From the NCBI GenBank assembly GCA_025927835.1, contig JAICKR010000008.1, positions 1 through 42,138 on the forward strand: 42,138 bases of DNA, given 5' to 3'. A program made the translations under genes and the position numbers. Below are positions 1-6,279 of the stretch, one piece after another; the stretch's first letter is position 1; each line of letters begins with the position of its first letter. The stretch comes from Jatrophihabitans sp. Its GTDB lineage: Bacteria > Actinomycetota > Actinomycetes > Mycobacteriales > Jatrophihabitantaceae. The notes below the pieces were generated by a model. The model saw only the letters and a program-made list of their open reading frames with translations. It was not told where the DNA came from and did not search any database.

Positions 1-158
1 AGGACAGCACCGGCAAGCACAAGACGATCGATCTGGCCGCCAGCCGGCCGGGCTCGACCGGCGAGGTGTGGGTCGTGCTCGCGATCGTCGCGGTCATCGC
101 GCTGGCCTTCGTCGCGGCAACCTACGCGCGGCTGTACCTGCTCAAGCGCGGCAGCTGA
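1..158 (+). CDS. C-terminal fragment of a membrane-anchored protein (5' end outside window)
   Basis: The frame beginning at base 3 is open from the window edge to TGA at 156-158, giving 51 visible residues. A polar stretch ([20 protein letters not shown]) is followed by one strongly hydrophobic segment of about 20 residues ([20 protein letters not shown]) and a short basic tail ending LLKRGS. This is the layout of a C-terminal membrane anchor with the positive end inside, so most of the protein is probably extracytoplasmic. No LPXTG-type sorting motif is visible. The family cannot be named from this fragment. The rpsF promoter starts about 45 bp downstream. Confidence 0.6.
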   Translation, partial: DSTGKHKTIDLAASRPGSTGEVWVVLAIVAVIALAFVAATYARLYLLKRGS

Positions 159-175
159 CTCTCCGCCCTGTGGGC

Positions 176-208
176 GATTTCGAAATCGGCGCGTCCGGCC
201 GGTAGTCT
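176..208 (+). promoter_or_regulatory. Putative promoter of the rpsF operon with a palindrome at -35
   Basis: TAGTCT at 203-208 fits the actinobacterial -10 pattern TANNNT. The -35 position is occupied by a perfect 12-bp palindrome, GATTTCGAAATC (176-187), which extends to 14 bp with the flanking c and g. Transcription would start near 215, leaving a leader of about 100 nt before rpsF. The palindrome could be an operator or only a -35 surrogate; which regulator would bind is not known. Confidence 0.5.
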
Positions 209-259
209 GGCGCGGTTGTCTTGCCACCCGGCAGGACTCTTGTCGCCCTCGGGTGACAC

Positions 260-303
260 CCTCCTGCCACGGACCGTCCGTGGCCGAATCAGTCCACAGG
301 AGG
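260..303 (+). promoter_or_regulatory. Candidate S6:S18 autoregulatory leader hairpin masking the rpsF Shine-Dalgarno
   Basis: CCTCCTG (260-266) is the exact complement of CAGGAGG (297-303), which contains the rpsF Shine-Dalgarno. Directly inside it, CCACGG (267-272) pairs with CCGTGG (278-283) around the loop ACCGT. No base is unpaired on the 5' side, while 13 nt (284-296) beginning CCG are unpaired on the 3' side. Established knowledge: the S6:S18 protein complex binds a leader hairpin with a bulged CCG in rpsF-rpsR mRNAs of many bacteria. The match to that architecture is by eye, and function is inferred. Confidence 0.5.
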
Positions 304-315
304 AATGGCACGCTC

Positions 316-606
316 ATGCGCCATTACGAAGTCATGGTCATCCTCGACCCCACCCTCGAAGAGCGGACGATCCAGCCGTCGCTCGACGCGTTCCTGTCGG
401 TCGTCAAGAAGGACGGCGGCACCGTCGAGAAGGTCGACGTCTGGGGCCGGCGCCGCATGGCCTTCGAGATCAACAAGCACGCCGAGGGCATCTACGCCGT
501 CGTCGACCTGAAGGCCAACCCGGCCGCCGTCCAGGAACTCGACCGGCAGCTGAACCTCAACGAGTCGGTGCTGCGGACCAAGGTCCTGCGGCCGGACGAG
601 CGGTAG
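316..606 (+). CDS. rpsF: 30S ribosomal protein S6
   Basis: Encodes 96 residues beginning [17 protein letters not shown], the conserved S6 N-terminus, with [10 protein letters not shown] and the C-terminal block [13 protein letters not shown]6 sits on the platform of the 30S subunit as a heterodimer with S18, whose gene is two positions downstream. The frame is open upstream to 253, but the ATG at 316 is chosen because AGGAGG lies at 298-303 and the family starts here. First gene of rpsF-ssb-rpsR-rplI; only 5 bp separate it from ssb. Confidence 0.97.
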   Translation: MRHYEVMVILDPTLEERTIQPSLDAFLSVVKKDGGTVEKVDVWGRRRMAFEINKHAEGIYAVVDLKANPAAVQELDRQLNLNESVLRTKVLRPDER

Positions 607-611
607 TCGCC

Positions 612-1100
612 ATGGCTGGCGACACCGTCATCACCGTGGTCGGCAACCTCACCGCCGACCCCGAACTGCGCTTCACGCCTTCCGGCGCCGCGGTCGCGTC
701 ATTCACGATCGCGTCCACCCCGCGCACGTTCGACCGCAACACGAACGAGTGGAAGGACGGCGAGGCGCTGTTCCTGCGCTGCTCGATCTGGCGGCAGGCT
801 GCGGAGAACGTGGCCGAGTCGCTGCAGCGCGGCATGCGCGTCGTCGCGCAGGGCCGGCTCAAGCAGCGCTCGTACGAAACCCGCGAGGGTGAGAAGCGCA
901 CCGTCGTGGAGATGGAGGTCGACGAGGTCGGCCCGTCCCTGCGCTATGCCACCGCGAAGGTGAACCGCACGCAGCGCGGCTCCTCGTCGGGCGGCGGGTT
1001 CGGCGCGTCCGGTTCGGACAGCGGCGGCGCCCCTGCCGACGACCCGTGGGGCTCGGCCCCGCCCGCGTCCGGCGGATTCTCGGACGAACCCCCCTTCTAG
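612..1100 (+). CDS. ssb: Single-stranded DNA-binding protein
   Basis: Encodes 162 residues. An OB-fold covers about residues 1-115 ([20 protein letters not shown] at the start, then [18 protein letters not shown]). A glycine/serine-rich linker (about 121-145) follows, and the protein ends in the acidic tip SDEPPF, the docking site for SSB-interacting proteins. It coats single-stranded DNA during replication and repair. The ATG at 612 is chosen because MAGDTV is the family start; the frame is open upstream to 216, but that stretch is antisense-like sequence over rpsF. Placement between rpsF and rpsR is the usual bacterial order. Confidence 0.97.
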   Translation: MAGDTVITVVGNLTADPELRFTPSGAAVASFTIASTPRTFDRNTNEWKDGEALFLRCSIWRQAAENVAESLQRGMRVVAQGRLKQRSYETREGEKRTVVEMEVDEVGPSLRYATAKVNRTQRGSSSGGGFGASGSDSGGAPADDPWGSAPPASGGFSDEPPF

Positions 1101-1138
1101 ATCTTTGCTGACTCGGACATCAACGGAGAACCACGGAC

Positions 1139-1375
1139 ATGCCTAAGCCGCCCATTCGCAAGCCCAAGAAGAAGCAGAATCCGCTCACCGCGGCCAAGAT
1201 CGACTACATCGACTACAAGGACACCAACCTGCTGCGGAAGTTCATCTCCGACCGCGGCAAGATCCGCGCCCGCCGGGTCACCGGGGTGACCGCCCAGCAG
1301 CAGCGCCAGATCGCCAAGGCGATCAAGAACGCGCGGGAGATGGCCCTGCTGCCCTACACGTCGACGGCTCGGTGA
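1139..1375 (+). CDS. rpsR: 30S ribosomal protein S18, cysteine-free (zinc-independent) form
   Basis: Encodes 78 residues with the S18 core [20 protein letters not shown] and the tail [16 protein letters not shown]18 pairs with S6 on the 30S platform. There is no cysteine in the protein. Compared with zinc-binding actinobacterial S18 proteins, the first CxxC region reads QNPLTAAK, and the later Cys/His region GNCTQHQRD reads GVTAQQQRQ. All four ligand positions therefore appear lost (C- type). It lies 38 bp after ssb and 8 bp before rplI, so it is the operon copy and not an isolated low-zinc paralogue. Confidence 0.96.
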   Translation: MPKPPIRKPKKKQNPLTAAKIDYIDYKDTNLLRKFISDRGKIRARRVTGVTAQQQRQIAKAIKNAREMALLPYTSTAR

Positions 1376-1383
1376 GGTAACCC

Positions 1384-1830
1384 ATGAAGCTCATCCTCAC
1401 CCGCGAGGTGGCCGGCCTCGGGCTGGCCGGTGACATCGTCGAGGTTGCCGACGGCTACGGCCGCAACTTCCTCGTGCCGCGCGGCGCCGCCATCAACTGG
1501 ACCAAGGGCGCCGAGAAGCAGATCGCGCAGATCAAGCGAGCGCGCGACTCCCGCGAGATCCGCGACCTCGGCCACGCGCGCGAGATCAAGGCCGACCTCG
1601 AGGCGCTGACCGTGACGCTCAGTGCCCGTGCCGGCCGCGACGGCCGGCTGTTCGGTTCCATCACCGCCGGCGACATCGCCGGCGCGGTCAAGGACGCCGG
1701 TGGCCCTGCGCTCGACCGCAAGCGCATCCGCATCGACGGGCACATCAAGTCGACCGGTGCCCACACGGTCACGATCGACCTGCACCCGGACGTCGTGGCG
1801 TCACTTCCGGTGACCGTCAACGCCGTCTGA
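1384..1830 (+). CDS. rplI: 50S ribosomal protein L9
   Basis: Encodes 148 residues, the usual L9 length. The N-terminal rRNA-binding domain is clear: MKLILTREVAGLGLAGDIVE followed by GYGRNFLVPRG. A long charged connecting helix (about residues 42-75) and the C-terminal domain with GRLFGSIT follow. L9 binds 23S rRNA near the L1 stalk and helps keep the reading frame. It is the last gene of the operon, directly followed by a strong intrinsic terminator. Confidence 0.97.
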   Translation: MKLILTREVAGLGLAGDIVEVADGYGRNFLVPRGAAINWTKGAEKQIAQIKRARDSREIRDLGHAREIKADLEALTVTLSARAGRDGRLFGSITAGDIAGAVKDAGGPALDRKRIRIDGHIKSTGAHTVTIDLHPDVVASLPVTVNAV

Positions 1831-1844
1831 CGACATCGCTCACG

Positions 1845-1880
1845 GAGGGCCCCGCACGGATCGTGCGGGGCCCTCTTTCG
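1845..1880 (+). terminator. Intrinsic terminator after rplI
   Basis: GAGGGCCCCGCAC (1845-1857) is perfectly complementary to GTGCGGGGCCCTC (1863-1875), a 13-bp stem with a 5-nt loop (ggatc) followed by TTTCGTT. It begins 14 bp after the rplI stop. It is by far the strongest terminator-like hairpin I see in the window. Confidence 0.85.
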
Positions 1881-1912
1881 TTGTCTGTCAAGGCGTCACT
1901 TGCGGTCGGCTC

Positions 1913-2073
1913 AAGATCGACTTCAGAAGTTTTCCAAGTAGTTTTCGTCCACCGCCTGTGGACAACGTCGCCCCCTGATTCCGCGGCTCCGGAGCCGTCC
2001 GGGGAGCGCTGTCCACAGGTTCTCCACGGGCCAACGGCCCGCCGTCTACAGGCCGGTGCGGCGATTCCCACAG
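1913..2073. promoter_or_regulatory. AT-richer stretch with a cluster of DnaA-box-like sites upstream of dnaB
   Basis: This covers most of the 358-bp non-coding gap after the rplI terminator. Bases 1913-1947 are about 37% G+C by my count in a roughly 70% G+C region. A perfect TTGTCCACA lies on the minus strand (1957-1965), CTGTCCACA (one mismatch) at 2009-2017, TTCTCCACG (two mismatches) at 2020-2028 and a weak ATTCCCACA at 2064-2072. TTGTCCACA is the DnaA box form used by high-GC actinobacteria. The rest of the gap to 2238 holds the dnaB 5' region, where I could not fix a confident promoter. Confidence 0.5.
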
Positions 2074-2238
2074 GTTGTCACCAGCGCCGTCCACCGCCCT
2101 GTTTGTCTTGCCGGATCGGCACCTCTAGCGTCCTTCCTGCCGCCGCGAACCGCACCGAACAGGAATTGTCGGACCCTGGACGGATAGTCGAGGCGTGTCC
2201 GAACGACGGTGCGATTTGCGCGGAGGGGGGCGACCGCG

Positions 2239-3624
2239 GTGACGTTGATCGACGACGCCCGCAACACCCCCGGCTCCGGGCCGGGTGAGTTCGACCGCAC
2301 CCCGCCACAGGCCATCGAGGCCGAGCAGTCGGTGCTCGGCGGCATGATGCTGTCCAAGGACGCCATTGCCGATGTCGTCGAGGTCATCCGGCCCGGTGAC
2401 TTCTACCGGCCGGCGCACCAGCTCATCTACGACGCGGTCCTCGATCTGTACGCGCGCGGCGAGCCGGCCGACGCGGTCACCGTCTCCGCCGAGCTGACCC
2501 GCACCGGCCAGCTGAACCGGATCGGCGGTGCGCCCTACCTGCACACGCTGATCTCGCTCGTGCCCACGGCCGCGAACGCCGGCTACTACGCCGAGATCGT
2601 GGCCGACCGGGCGACGCTGCGGCGGCTGGTCACGGCCGGCACCCGCATCGTGCAGATGGGCTACGACGTCTCGTCCGGCGGCACCGATGTGCTCGGCACC
2701 GTCGATGACGTCGTCGACCGCGCCCAAGCCGAGATCTACGACGTCACCGAGCGGCGCACGTCCGAGGACTACATCCGCATCGAGTCGCTGCTGCAGGCCA
2801 CGCTCGACGAGATCGAGAAGATCTCGGCGACCGGCGGCATCGGCACCGGCATTCCGACCGGTTTCCAGAACCTCGACGAGATCACCAACGGCCTGCATCC
2901 CGGGCAAATGATCACAGTGGCCGGCAGGCCGGGCTCCGGCAAATCGACTTTGGCTTTGGATTTCGCGCGATCGGCGGCGGTGAAGAACCAAAAGCCGACC
3001 GCAATCTTCTCGCTGGAAATGGGCCGGCTCGAGATCATGATGCGGCTCTTCTCCGCCGAGGCGGGCGTGCGCTTGAACAACATGCGCTCCGGGCACATGA
3101 GCGACGTCGACTGGCGTCGGCTCGCGTTGCGCTCGTCCGAGCTTGCCGATGCGCCGCTGTTCATCGACGACTCGCCCAACCTGACGATGATGGAGATCAG
3201 GGCCAAGGCACGGCGGCTCAAGCAGCGGCACGAGCTCTCGCTCGTCGTCATCGACTACCTGCAGCTCATGACCAGCGGCAAGCGTGTCGAATCGCGCCAG
3301 CAAGAGGTCAGCGAGTTCAGCCGCGCCATGAAGTTGCTCGCGAAGGAACTCGACGTCCCGGTCGTCGCGCTCTCCCAACTCAACCGCGGTCCGGAGCAGC
3401 GCACCGACAAGAAGCCGATGCTCGCCGACCTACGAGAGTCGGGCTCGATCGAGCAGGACTCGGACGTCGTGCTGCTCGTGCACCGACCCGACCTGTACGA
3501 GCCGGAGACCGAGCGCGCCGGCGAGGCTGATCTGATCATCGCGAAGCACCGCAACGGGCCCACGGGCACGGTCGCGGTGTCGTTCCAGGGGCACTACAGC
3601 CGCTTCCAGGACATGGCCGGCTAG
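2239..3624 (+). CDS. dnaB: Replicative DNA helicase DnaB
   Basis: Encodes 461 residues from the GTG at 2239. The N-terminal domain carries PPQAIEAEQSVLGGMMLSKD. The RecA-like domain has Walker A GRPGSGKST (residues 229-237, catalytic K235), the Walker B region LVVIDYLQLM, QLNRGPEQR and LRESGSIEQDSDVV. DnaB is the hexameric helicase that unwinds DNA ahead of the replisome. The frame is open to 2209, but the G-rich ggagggggg at 2222-2230 is well placed for 2239. No intein is present, although codons around the P-loop (2905-3024) are unusually rich in A/T-ending triplets. The stop overlaps that of the convergent VOC gene (ctag, 3621-3624). Confidence 0.96.
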   Translation: MTLIDDARNTPGSGPGEFDRTPPQAIEAEQSVLGGMMLSKDAIADVVEVIRPGDFYRPAHQLIYDAVLDLYARGEPADAVTVSAELTRTGQLNRIGGAPYLHTLISLVPTAANAGYYAEIVADRATLRRLVTAGTRIVQMGYDVSSGGTDVLGTVDDVVDRAQAEIYDVTERRTSEDYIRIESLLQATLDEIEKISATGGIGTGIPTGFQNLDEITNGLHPGQMITVAGRPGSGKSTLALDFARSAAVKNQKPTAIFSLEMGRLEIMMRLFSAEAGVRLNNMRSGHMSDVDWRRLALRSSELADAPLFIDDSPNLTMMEIRAKARRLKQRHELSLVVIDYLQLMTSGKRVESRQQEVSEFSRAMKLLAKELDVPVVALSQLNRGPEQRTDKKPMLADLRESGSIEQDSDVVLLVHRPDLYEPETERAGEADLIIAKHRNGPTGTVAVSFQGHYSRFQDMAG

Positions 3625-4034
3625 TGCAGCATCGGCGCGTACGACAGCCCGACGATCAACTGTTCCGGGGACAGCAGCCGGGCGACCGTCTGCCCCCACG
3701 GTTCCTCACGCGCGTCGTGCAGCAGCGCGTAGCCGCGTCCGCGCAGCTCGTCCGCAGCGTCCTGCACGGCGTTCGCGTCGGCGCATTCGAACTCGATGGA
3801 CGCCTGCGGAATCGGGGTGTCCGCCGGCCACTCCGGGGTCCCGAAGCACGCTTGGGCAGCCTGGGCGAGCGGCCAGACTCCGAAGTGCTTGCTCCCCTCG
3901 ATGTCTCCGCTGTGCAGGTAGTCGTCGCCGTCGGCGTGCGTCAGCGGTAGGCCGAGCGCCTCGACGTACAGGGCGCGGCTGGCCGCCGTGTCCGGCGTCA
4001 CCGCGGCGAAGCTGGCGATGAACTCGATCTGCAT
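3621..4034 (-). CDS. VOC family (glyoxalase/bleomycin-resistance fold) protein
   Basis: Encodes 137 residues beginning MQIEFIASFAAVTPDTAASR. The pattern ALYVEALGLPL, an acidic DGDDYLHSG strand, and a C-terminal EPWGQTVARLLSPEQLIVGL are typical of a single vicinal-oxygen-chelate domain with paired beta-alpha-beta-beta-beta modules. The substrate is not predictable: members include glyoxalases, dioxygenases and drug-binding proteins. The ATG at 4034 is only 2 bp after the stop of the TIGR03086 gene, so the two are almost surely co-transcribed and translationally coupled under the MarR-flanked promoter. Confidence 0.85.
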   Translation of the reverse strand: MQIEFIASFAAVTPDTAASRALYVEALGLPLTHADGDDYLHSGDIEGSKHFGVWPLAQAAQACFGTPEWPADTPIPQASIEFECADANAVQDAADELRGRGYALLHDAREEPWGQTVARLLSPEQLIVGLSYAPMLH

Positions 4035-4036
4035 GA

Positions 4037-4621
4037 TCACCCTTCCGACGAAGTGATCGACGCGCCGGGCCGGCGGCCGACCAGGGCCAGTGTCCGCTGC
4101 CAGGTGTCGCCGCCGGGAGGCAGCCGCGCGGCGAACGCCCGGCCCGGCCCGAACGCCCGGTCGGGGACCGCTTCGGCGATCGCTGCGGTTGCGGCGAGTA
4201 CCTGGTCCGGGGGCGCGAAGTCGACGCCGACCGATTCGGCGATGTCCCAGGTGTGCACCACGGTGTCCAGCAGCTGCGCCGCAACGAGCTGGCTGATCGG
4301 CAGCGGGCTCGGCGCCAGCTCGGCGGCCACCGCCGAGCCGGTCAGGTCGGCCGCGGCGAACGCGGCGCGCAGTTCTCGGACCGAGTGGTCCCAGGCGGGT
4401 GGGTCGAAAGGCACCGGGCGATACGCCTCGGCCGGCGCGGTGAGTTCGCGCACCGCCAAGGCGAAACCAAGGTGCTGGCCGATCATGTGTGCCAGCAGGT
4501 CGTCGAGGGACCAGCCCGCGCACGGAGTCGGTCGGCTCAGATCGCCGGGCCCCAGTTGCGCCACGTGCTCGTCGGCGACAGCGAGCGCGCGCGCATGCAA
4601 ACCGATCAGCTCGTTCGCCAT
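4037..4621 (-). CDS. TIGR03086 family metal-binding protein (DinB/mycothiol-dependent enzyme fold)
   Basis: Encodes 194 residues. PTPCAGWSLDDLLAHMIGQH near the N-terminus and LLDTVVHTWDIAESVG in the middle place histidines as in the mycothiol-dependent maleylpyruvate isomerase/DinB fold, where they hold a divalent metal. Such enzymes often use mycothiol in thiol-transfer or detoxification reactions; the actual substrate is unknown. The ATG lies 6 nt after a TGATAT -10 element (4628-4633), so the message is probably leaderless. First gene of a two-gene unit with the VOC protein, divergent from a MarR-type regulator. Confidence 0.85.
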   Translation of the reverse strand: MANELIGLHARALAVADEHVAQLGPGDLSRPTPCAGWSLDDLLAHMIGQHLGFALAVRELTAPAEAYRPVPFDPPAWDHSVRELRAAFAAADLTGSAVAAELAPSPLPISQLVAAQLLDTVVHTWDIAESVGVDFAPPDQVLAATAAIAEAVPDRAFGPGRAFAARLPPGGDTWQRTLALVGRRPGASITSSEG

Positions 4622-4627
4622 CCTTGG

Positions 4628-4656
4628 ATATCATCACTATGTTGTGATGATTGCAA
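4628..4656 (-). promoter_or_regulatory. Promoter of the TIGR03086-VOC unit with an embedded palindromic operator
   Basis: On the minus strand, -35 TTGCAA (4651-4656) and -10 TGATAT (4628-4633) are separated by exactly 17 bp; the start codon is 6 nt past the -10. Within the promoter lies ATCATCAC-N6-GTGATGAT (4630-4651), an 8-bp-arm inverted repeat and the obvious candidate operator for the adjacent MarR-type regulator. On the plus strand a TATCAT hexamer (4667-4672) sits 6 nt before the regulator's GTG, so one operator could control both directions. Confidence 0.65.
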
Positions 4657-4678
4657 GAGGGATAGCTATCATTTGCTC

Positions 4679-5104
4679 GTGGCCGCAGAGCGCGTCGATC
4701 TGCTCGCCGCGCTCGCGCCGCTGACGCGGGCACTTCGCCGGGTCGAGGACGACGCCGCGGCCGGCGCCGGCCTCACGATGTGGCAGTACGCGATCCTCGC
4801 CGTCGTGGTCGCGGCGCCCGGACTCAATCAGGGCGAGGTCGCCACCAGGCTCGGCTACAGCAAGAACCGCATCATCGCCGACCTCGACCTGCTCGGGCAG
4901 CGTGGCCTGCTCACCCGCACGCCCGGTACGGACCGGCGCGCGAACGAGCTGCGCGCCACCACCGCCGGTCGCCGGATCATGGTGCAGGTTCGGGCCGCGG
5001 TGCACCGCGGTGAGGACGAGCTCCTGCGCACCTGGCCCGCCGACCAGCGCCAGGCATTGAAGGCGGCAATGCGCACCCTCGGTGACGCGCTCAACCTCGG
5101 GTGA
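4679..5104 (+). CDS. MarR family transcriptional regulator
   Basis: Encodes 141 residues. A winged-helix core is visible: LTMWQYAILAVVVAAPGLNQ, then GEVATRLGYSKNRIIADLDL as the recognition helix-turn-helix, then GLLTRTPGTDRRANELRATT as the wing with the typical DRR motif, and a C-terminal dimerisation helix. The GTG at 4679 is chosen because TATCAT ends 6 nt before it and no Shine-Dalgarno is present, which suggests a leaderless mRNA; an in-frame TTG at 4673 is possible but falls too close to the -10. Divergent from the TIGR03086-VOC genes, its likely targets. The 3' end overlaps the next convergent gene by 14 bp. Confidence 0.88.
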   Translation: MAAERVDLLAALAPLTRALRRVEDDAAAGAGLTMWQYAILAVVVAAPGLNQGEVATRLGYSKNRIIADLDLLGQRGLLTRTPGTDRRANELRATTAGRRIMVQVRAAVHRGEDELLRTWPADQRQALKAAMRTLGDALNLG

Positions 5105-5849
5105 GTGGTTCGAGGAGTCCCGCCACGATCGTGTCGCCGGCATCCATCAGGGCTACGGCCTGCATACCCGCGCGCACCATGAGCGCGGAAACCTCCTTCG
5201 CCTGCCCCCAGCTCGACTCGACGATGAGGCTGCCCCCAGGCGCGAGCCACTCGCCGGCGCCGTCGATCACCCGGCGCAGGACGTCGAGCCCGTCCGTGCC
5301 TCCGTCCAGCGCGAGCATCGGCTCGTGCAACCGAGCCTCGACAGGCATCTCCACGATCCGTTCGGTCGGCACGTAGGGGGCATTTGCCGTGACCACGTCG
5401 ATCCGCCCGCGCAACCCAGCCGGTAGCGCATCGAAGAGATCGCCCTGATACACGTTCGCGCCGAGGTTTCGGCGCGCGCACTCGACGGCAGCCGGGTCGA
5501 GGTCAGCGGCGTGCACCTGCAGGTCGGCGCGGTGCGCGGCGATGACCGTGGCGAAGGCGCCCGAGCCGCAGCACAGATCGACGACCACCCCGCCCTGGGG
5601 TGCTCGCTTGATCGCCTCGCCCACGAGAATCTCGCTGCGCTGGCGCGGCACGAACACCCCGGCCGTCACGTAGATGCGCAGCCGGCAGAACTCCGCCCAG
5701 CCGAGGATGTACTCGAGCGGCTCACCGGACAGTCGACGCGCGAGGAGCTCCGTCAGCTCGTCCGGGCCCGCCGACGCCTCCGTCAGCAACCGGGCTTCGT
5801 CCTCGGCGAAGACGCACCCGGCCGCGCGCAGCTGCTCGACTATCGACAT
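5091..5849 (-). CDS. Putative protein-(glutamine-N5) methyltransferase, PrmC-related (TIGR03704-like)
   Basis: Encodes 252 residues. A short helical N-terminal domain includes SGEPLEYILGWAEF (the PrmC block). The SAM-binding fold has motif I DLCCGSGAF (91-99) and the catalytic loop NAPY (156-159) where PrmC/HemK has NPPY. PrmC methylates the GGQ glutamine of release factors; this NAPY sub-family is a separate paralogue of unknown substrate. VPRQRSE (68-74) replaces the usual PRPETE-type segment. TACAGT (minus strand, 5859-5864) is a plausible -10 9 nt before the ATG. The stop overlaps the MarR gene by 14 bp. Confidence 0.85.
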   Translation of the reverse strand: MSIVEQLRAAGCVFAEDEARLLTEASAGPDELTELLARRLSGEPLEYILGWAEFCRLRIYVTAGVFVPRQRSEILVGEAIKRAPQGGVVVDLCCGSGAFATVIAAHRADLQVHAADLDPAAVECARRNLGANVYQGDLFDALPAGLRGRIDVVTANAPYVPTERIVEMPVEARLHEPMLALDGGTDGLDVLRRVIDGAGEWLAPGGSLIVESSWGQAKEVSALMVRAGMQAVALMDAGDTIVAGLLEPLTRG

Positions 5850-5871
5850 CGGGCGTCGACTGTACCGCCGC

Positions 5872-6228
5872 TCAGCCGAGGGTGATCTCCACGAGCTGCG
5901 GGTAGAACGCGACGTGCCCGGCGATCTCGGACACTGCGTCGTAGGGCTTCGCGTAGGTCCAGACGGCGTCCGCGACCTCGCCGTCCGTGGTGACCACGTC
6001 GTAGTAGGACGCCTTGCCCTTGAACGGGCAGTAGGTGTGCGAGTCGGACCGGCGCAGCAGCGACTCGTCGACGTCGGCGATCGGGATGTAGTAGCGCGCC
6101 GGGTAGCTCGCTTCGTTCAGCTGCAGTGCCGCCGTCGTGTCCGCCAACACGTGGCCACCGACGCGCACGACGATGCGCTCCGCAAGCGGCTCGACGGTGA
6201 TCGGATGGGCCACACCGGGAATCTTCAC
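5872..6228 (-). CDS. DUF427 domain-containing protein
   Basis: Encodes 118 residues from a GTG. The segment ARYYIPIADVDESLL followed by THTYCPFKGKASYYDV-like sequence (visible as SDSHTYCPFKGKASYYDV) and AVWTYAKPYDAVSEIAGHVA is diagnostic of DUF427, a small beta-rich single-domain family of unknown function common in actinobacteria and fungi. No signal peptide or membrane segment. It is 22 bp upstream of the PrmC-like gene on the same strand but has no clear functional link to it. The start is uncertain because no Shine-Dalgarno is visible. Confidence 0.85.
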   Translation of the reverse strand: MKIPGVAHPITVEPLAERIVVRVGGHVLADTTAALQLNEASYPARYYIPIADVDESLLRRSDSHTYCPFKGKASYYDVVTTDGEVADAVWTYAKPYDAVSEIAGHVAFYPQLVEITLG

Positions 6229-6279
6229 ACCGGTGCAACTCAGCGGCGCCCGGCTCGCATTCCATGCTCTACTTCACGT

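Noticed and set aside
216-611. Open frame extending ssb upstream over rpsF
   Set aside because: It runs in a shadow frame of rpsF with Arg/Pro-rich, non-protein-like composition. The SSB family start MAGDTV is at 612.
2125-3378. 417-residue minus-strand open frame over dnaB
   Set aside because: It is a GC-rich antisense shadow of a well-recognised gene, with no domain pattern. The same reason removes long antisense frames at 6274-7356, 7322-9076, 9170-10174, 13180-14838 and 28435-30942.
5674-6279. Extra 200 residues at the N-terminus of the adenylate cyclase
   Set aside because: This stretch is antisense to the methyltransferase and DUF427 genes and resembles no cyclase domain; the GTG at 6280 begins the recognisable regulatory domain.
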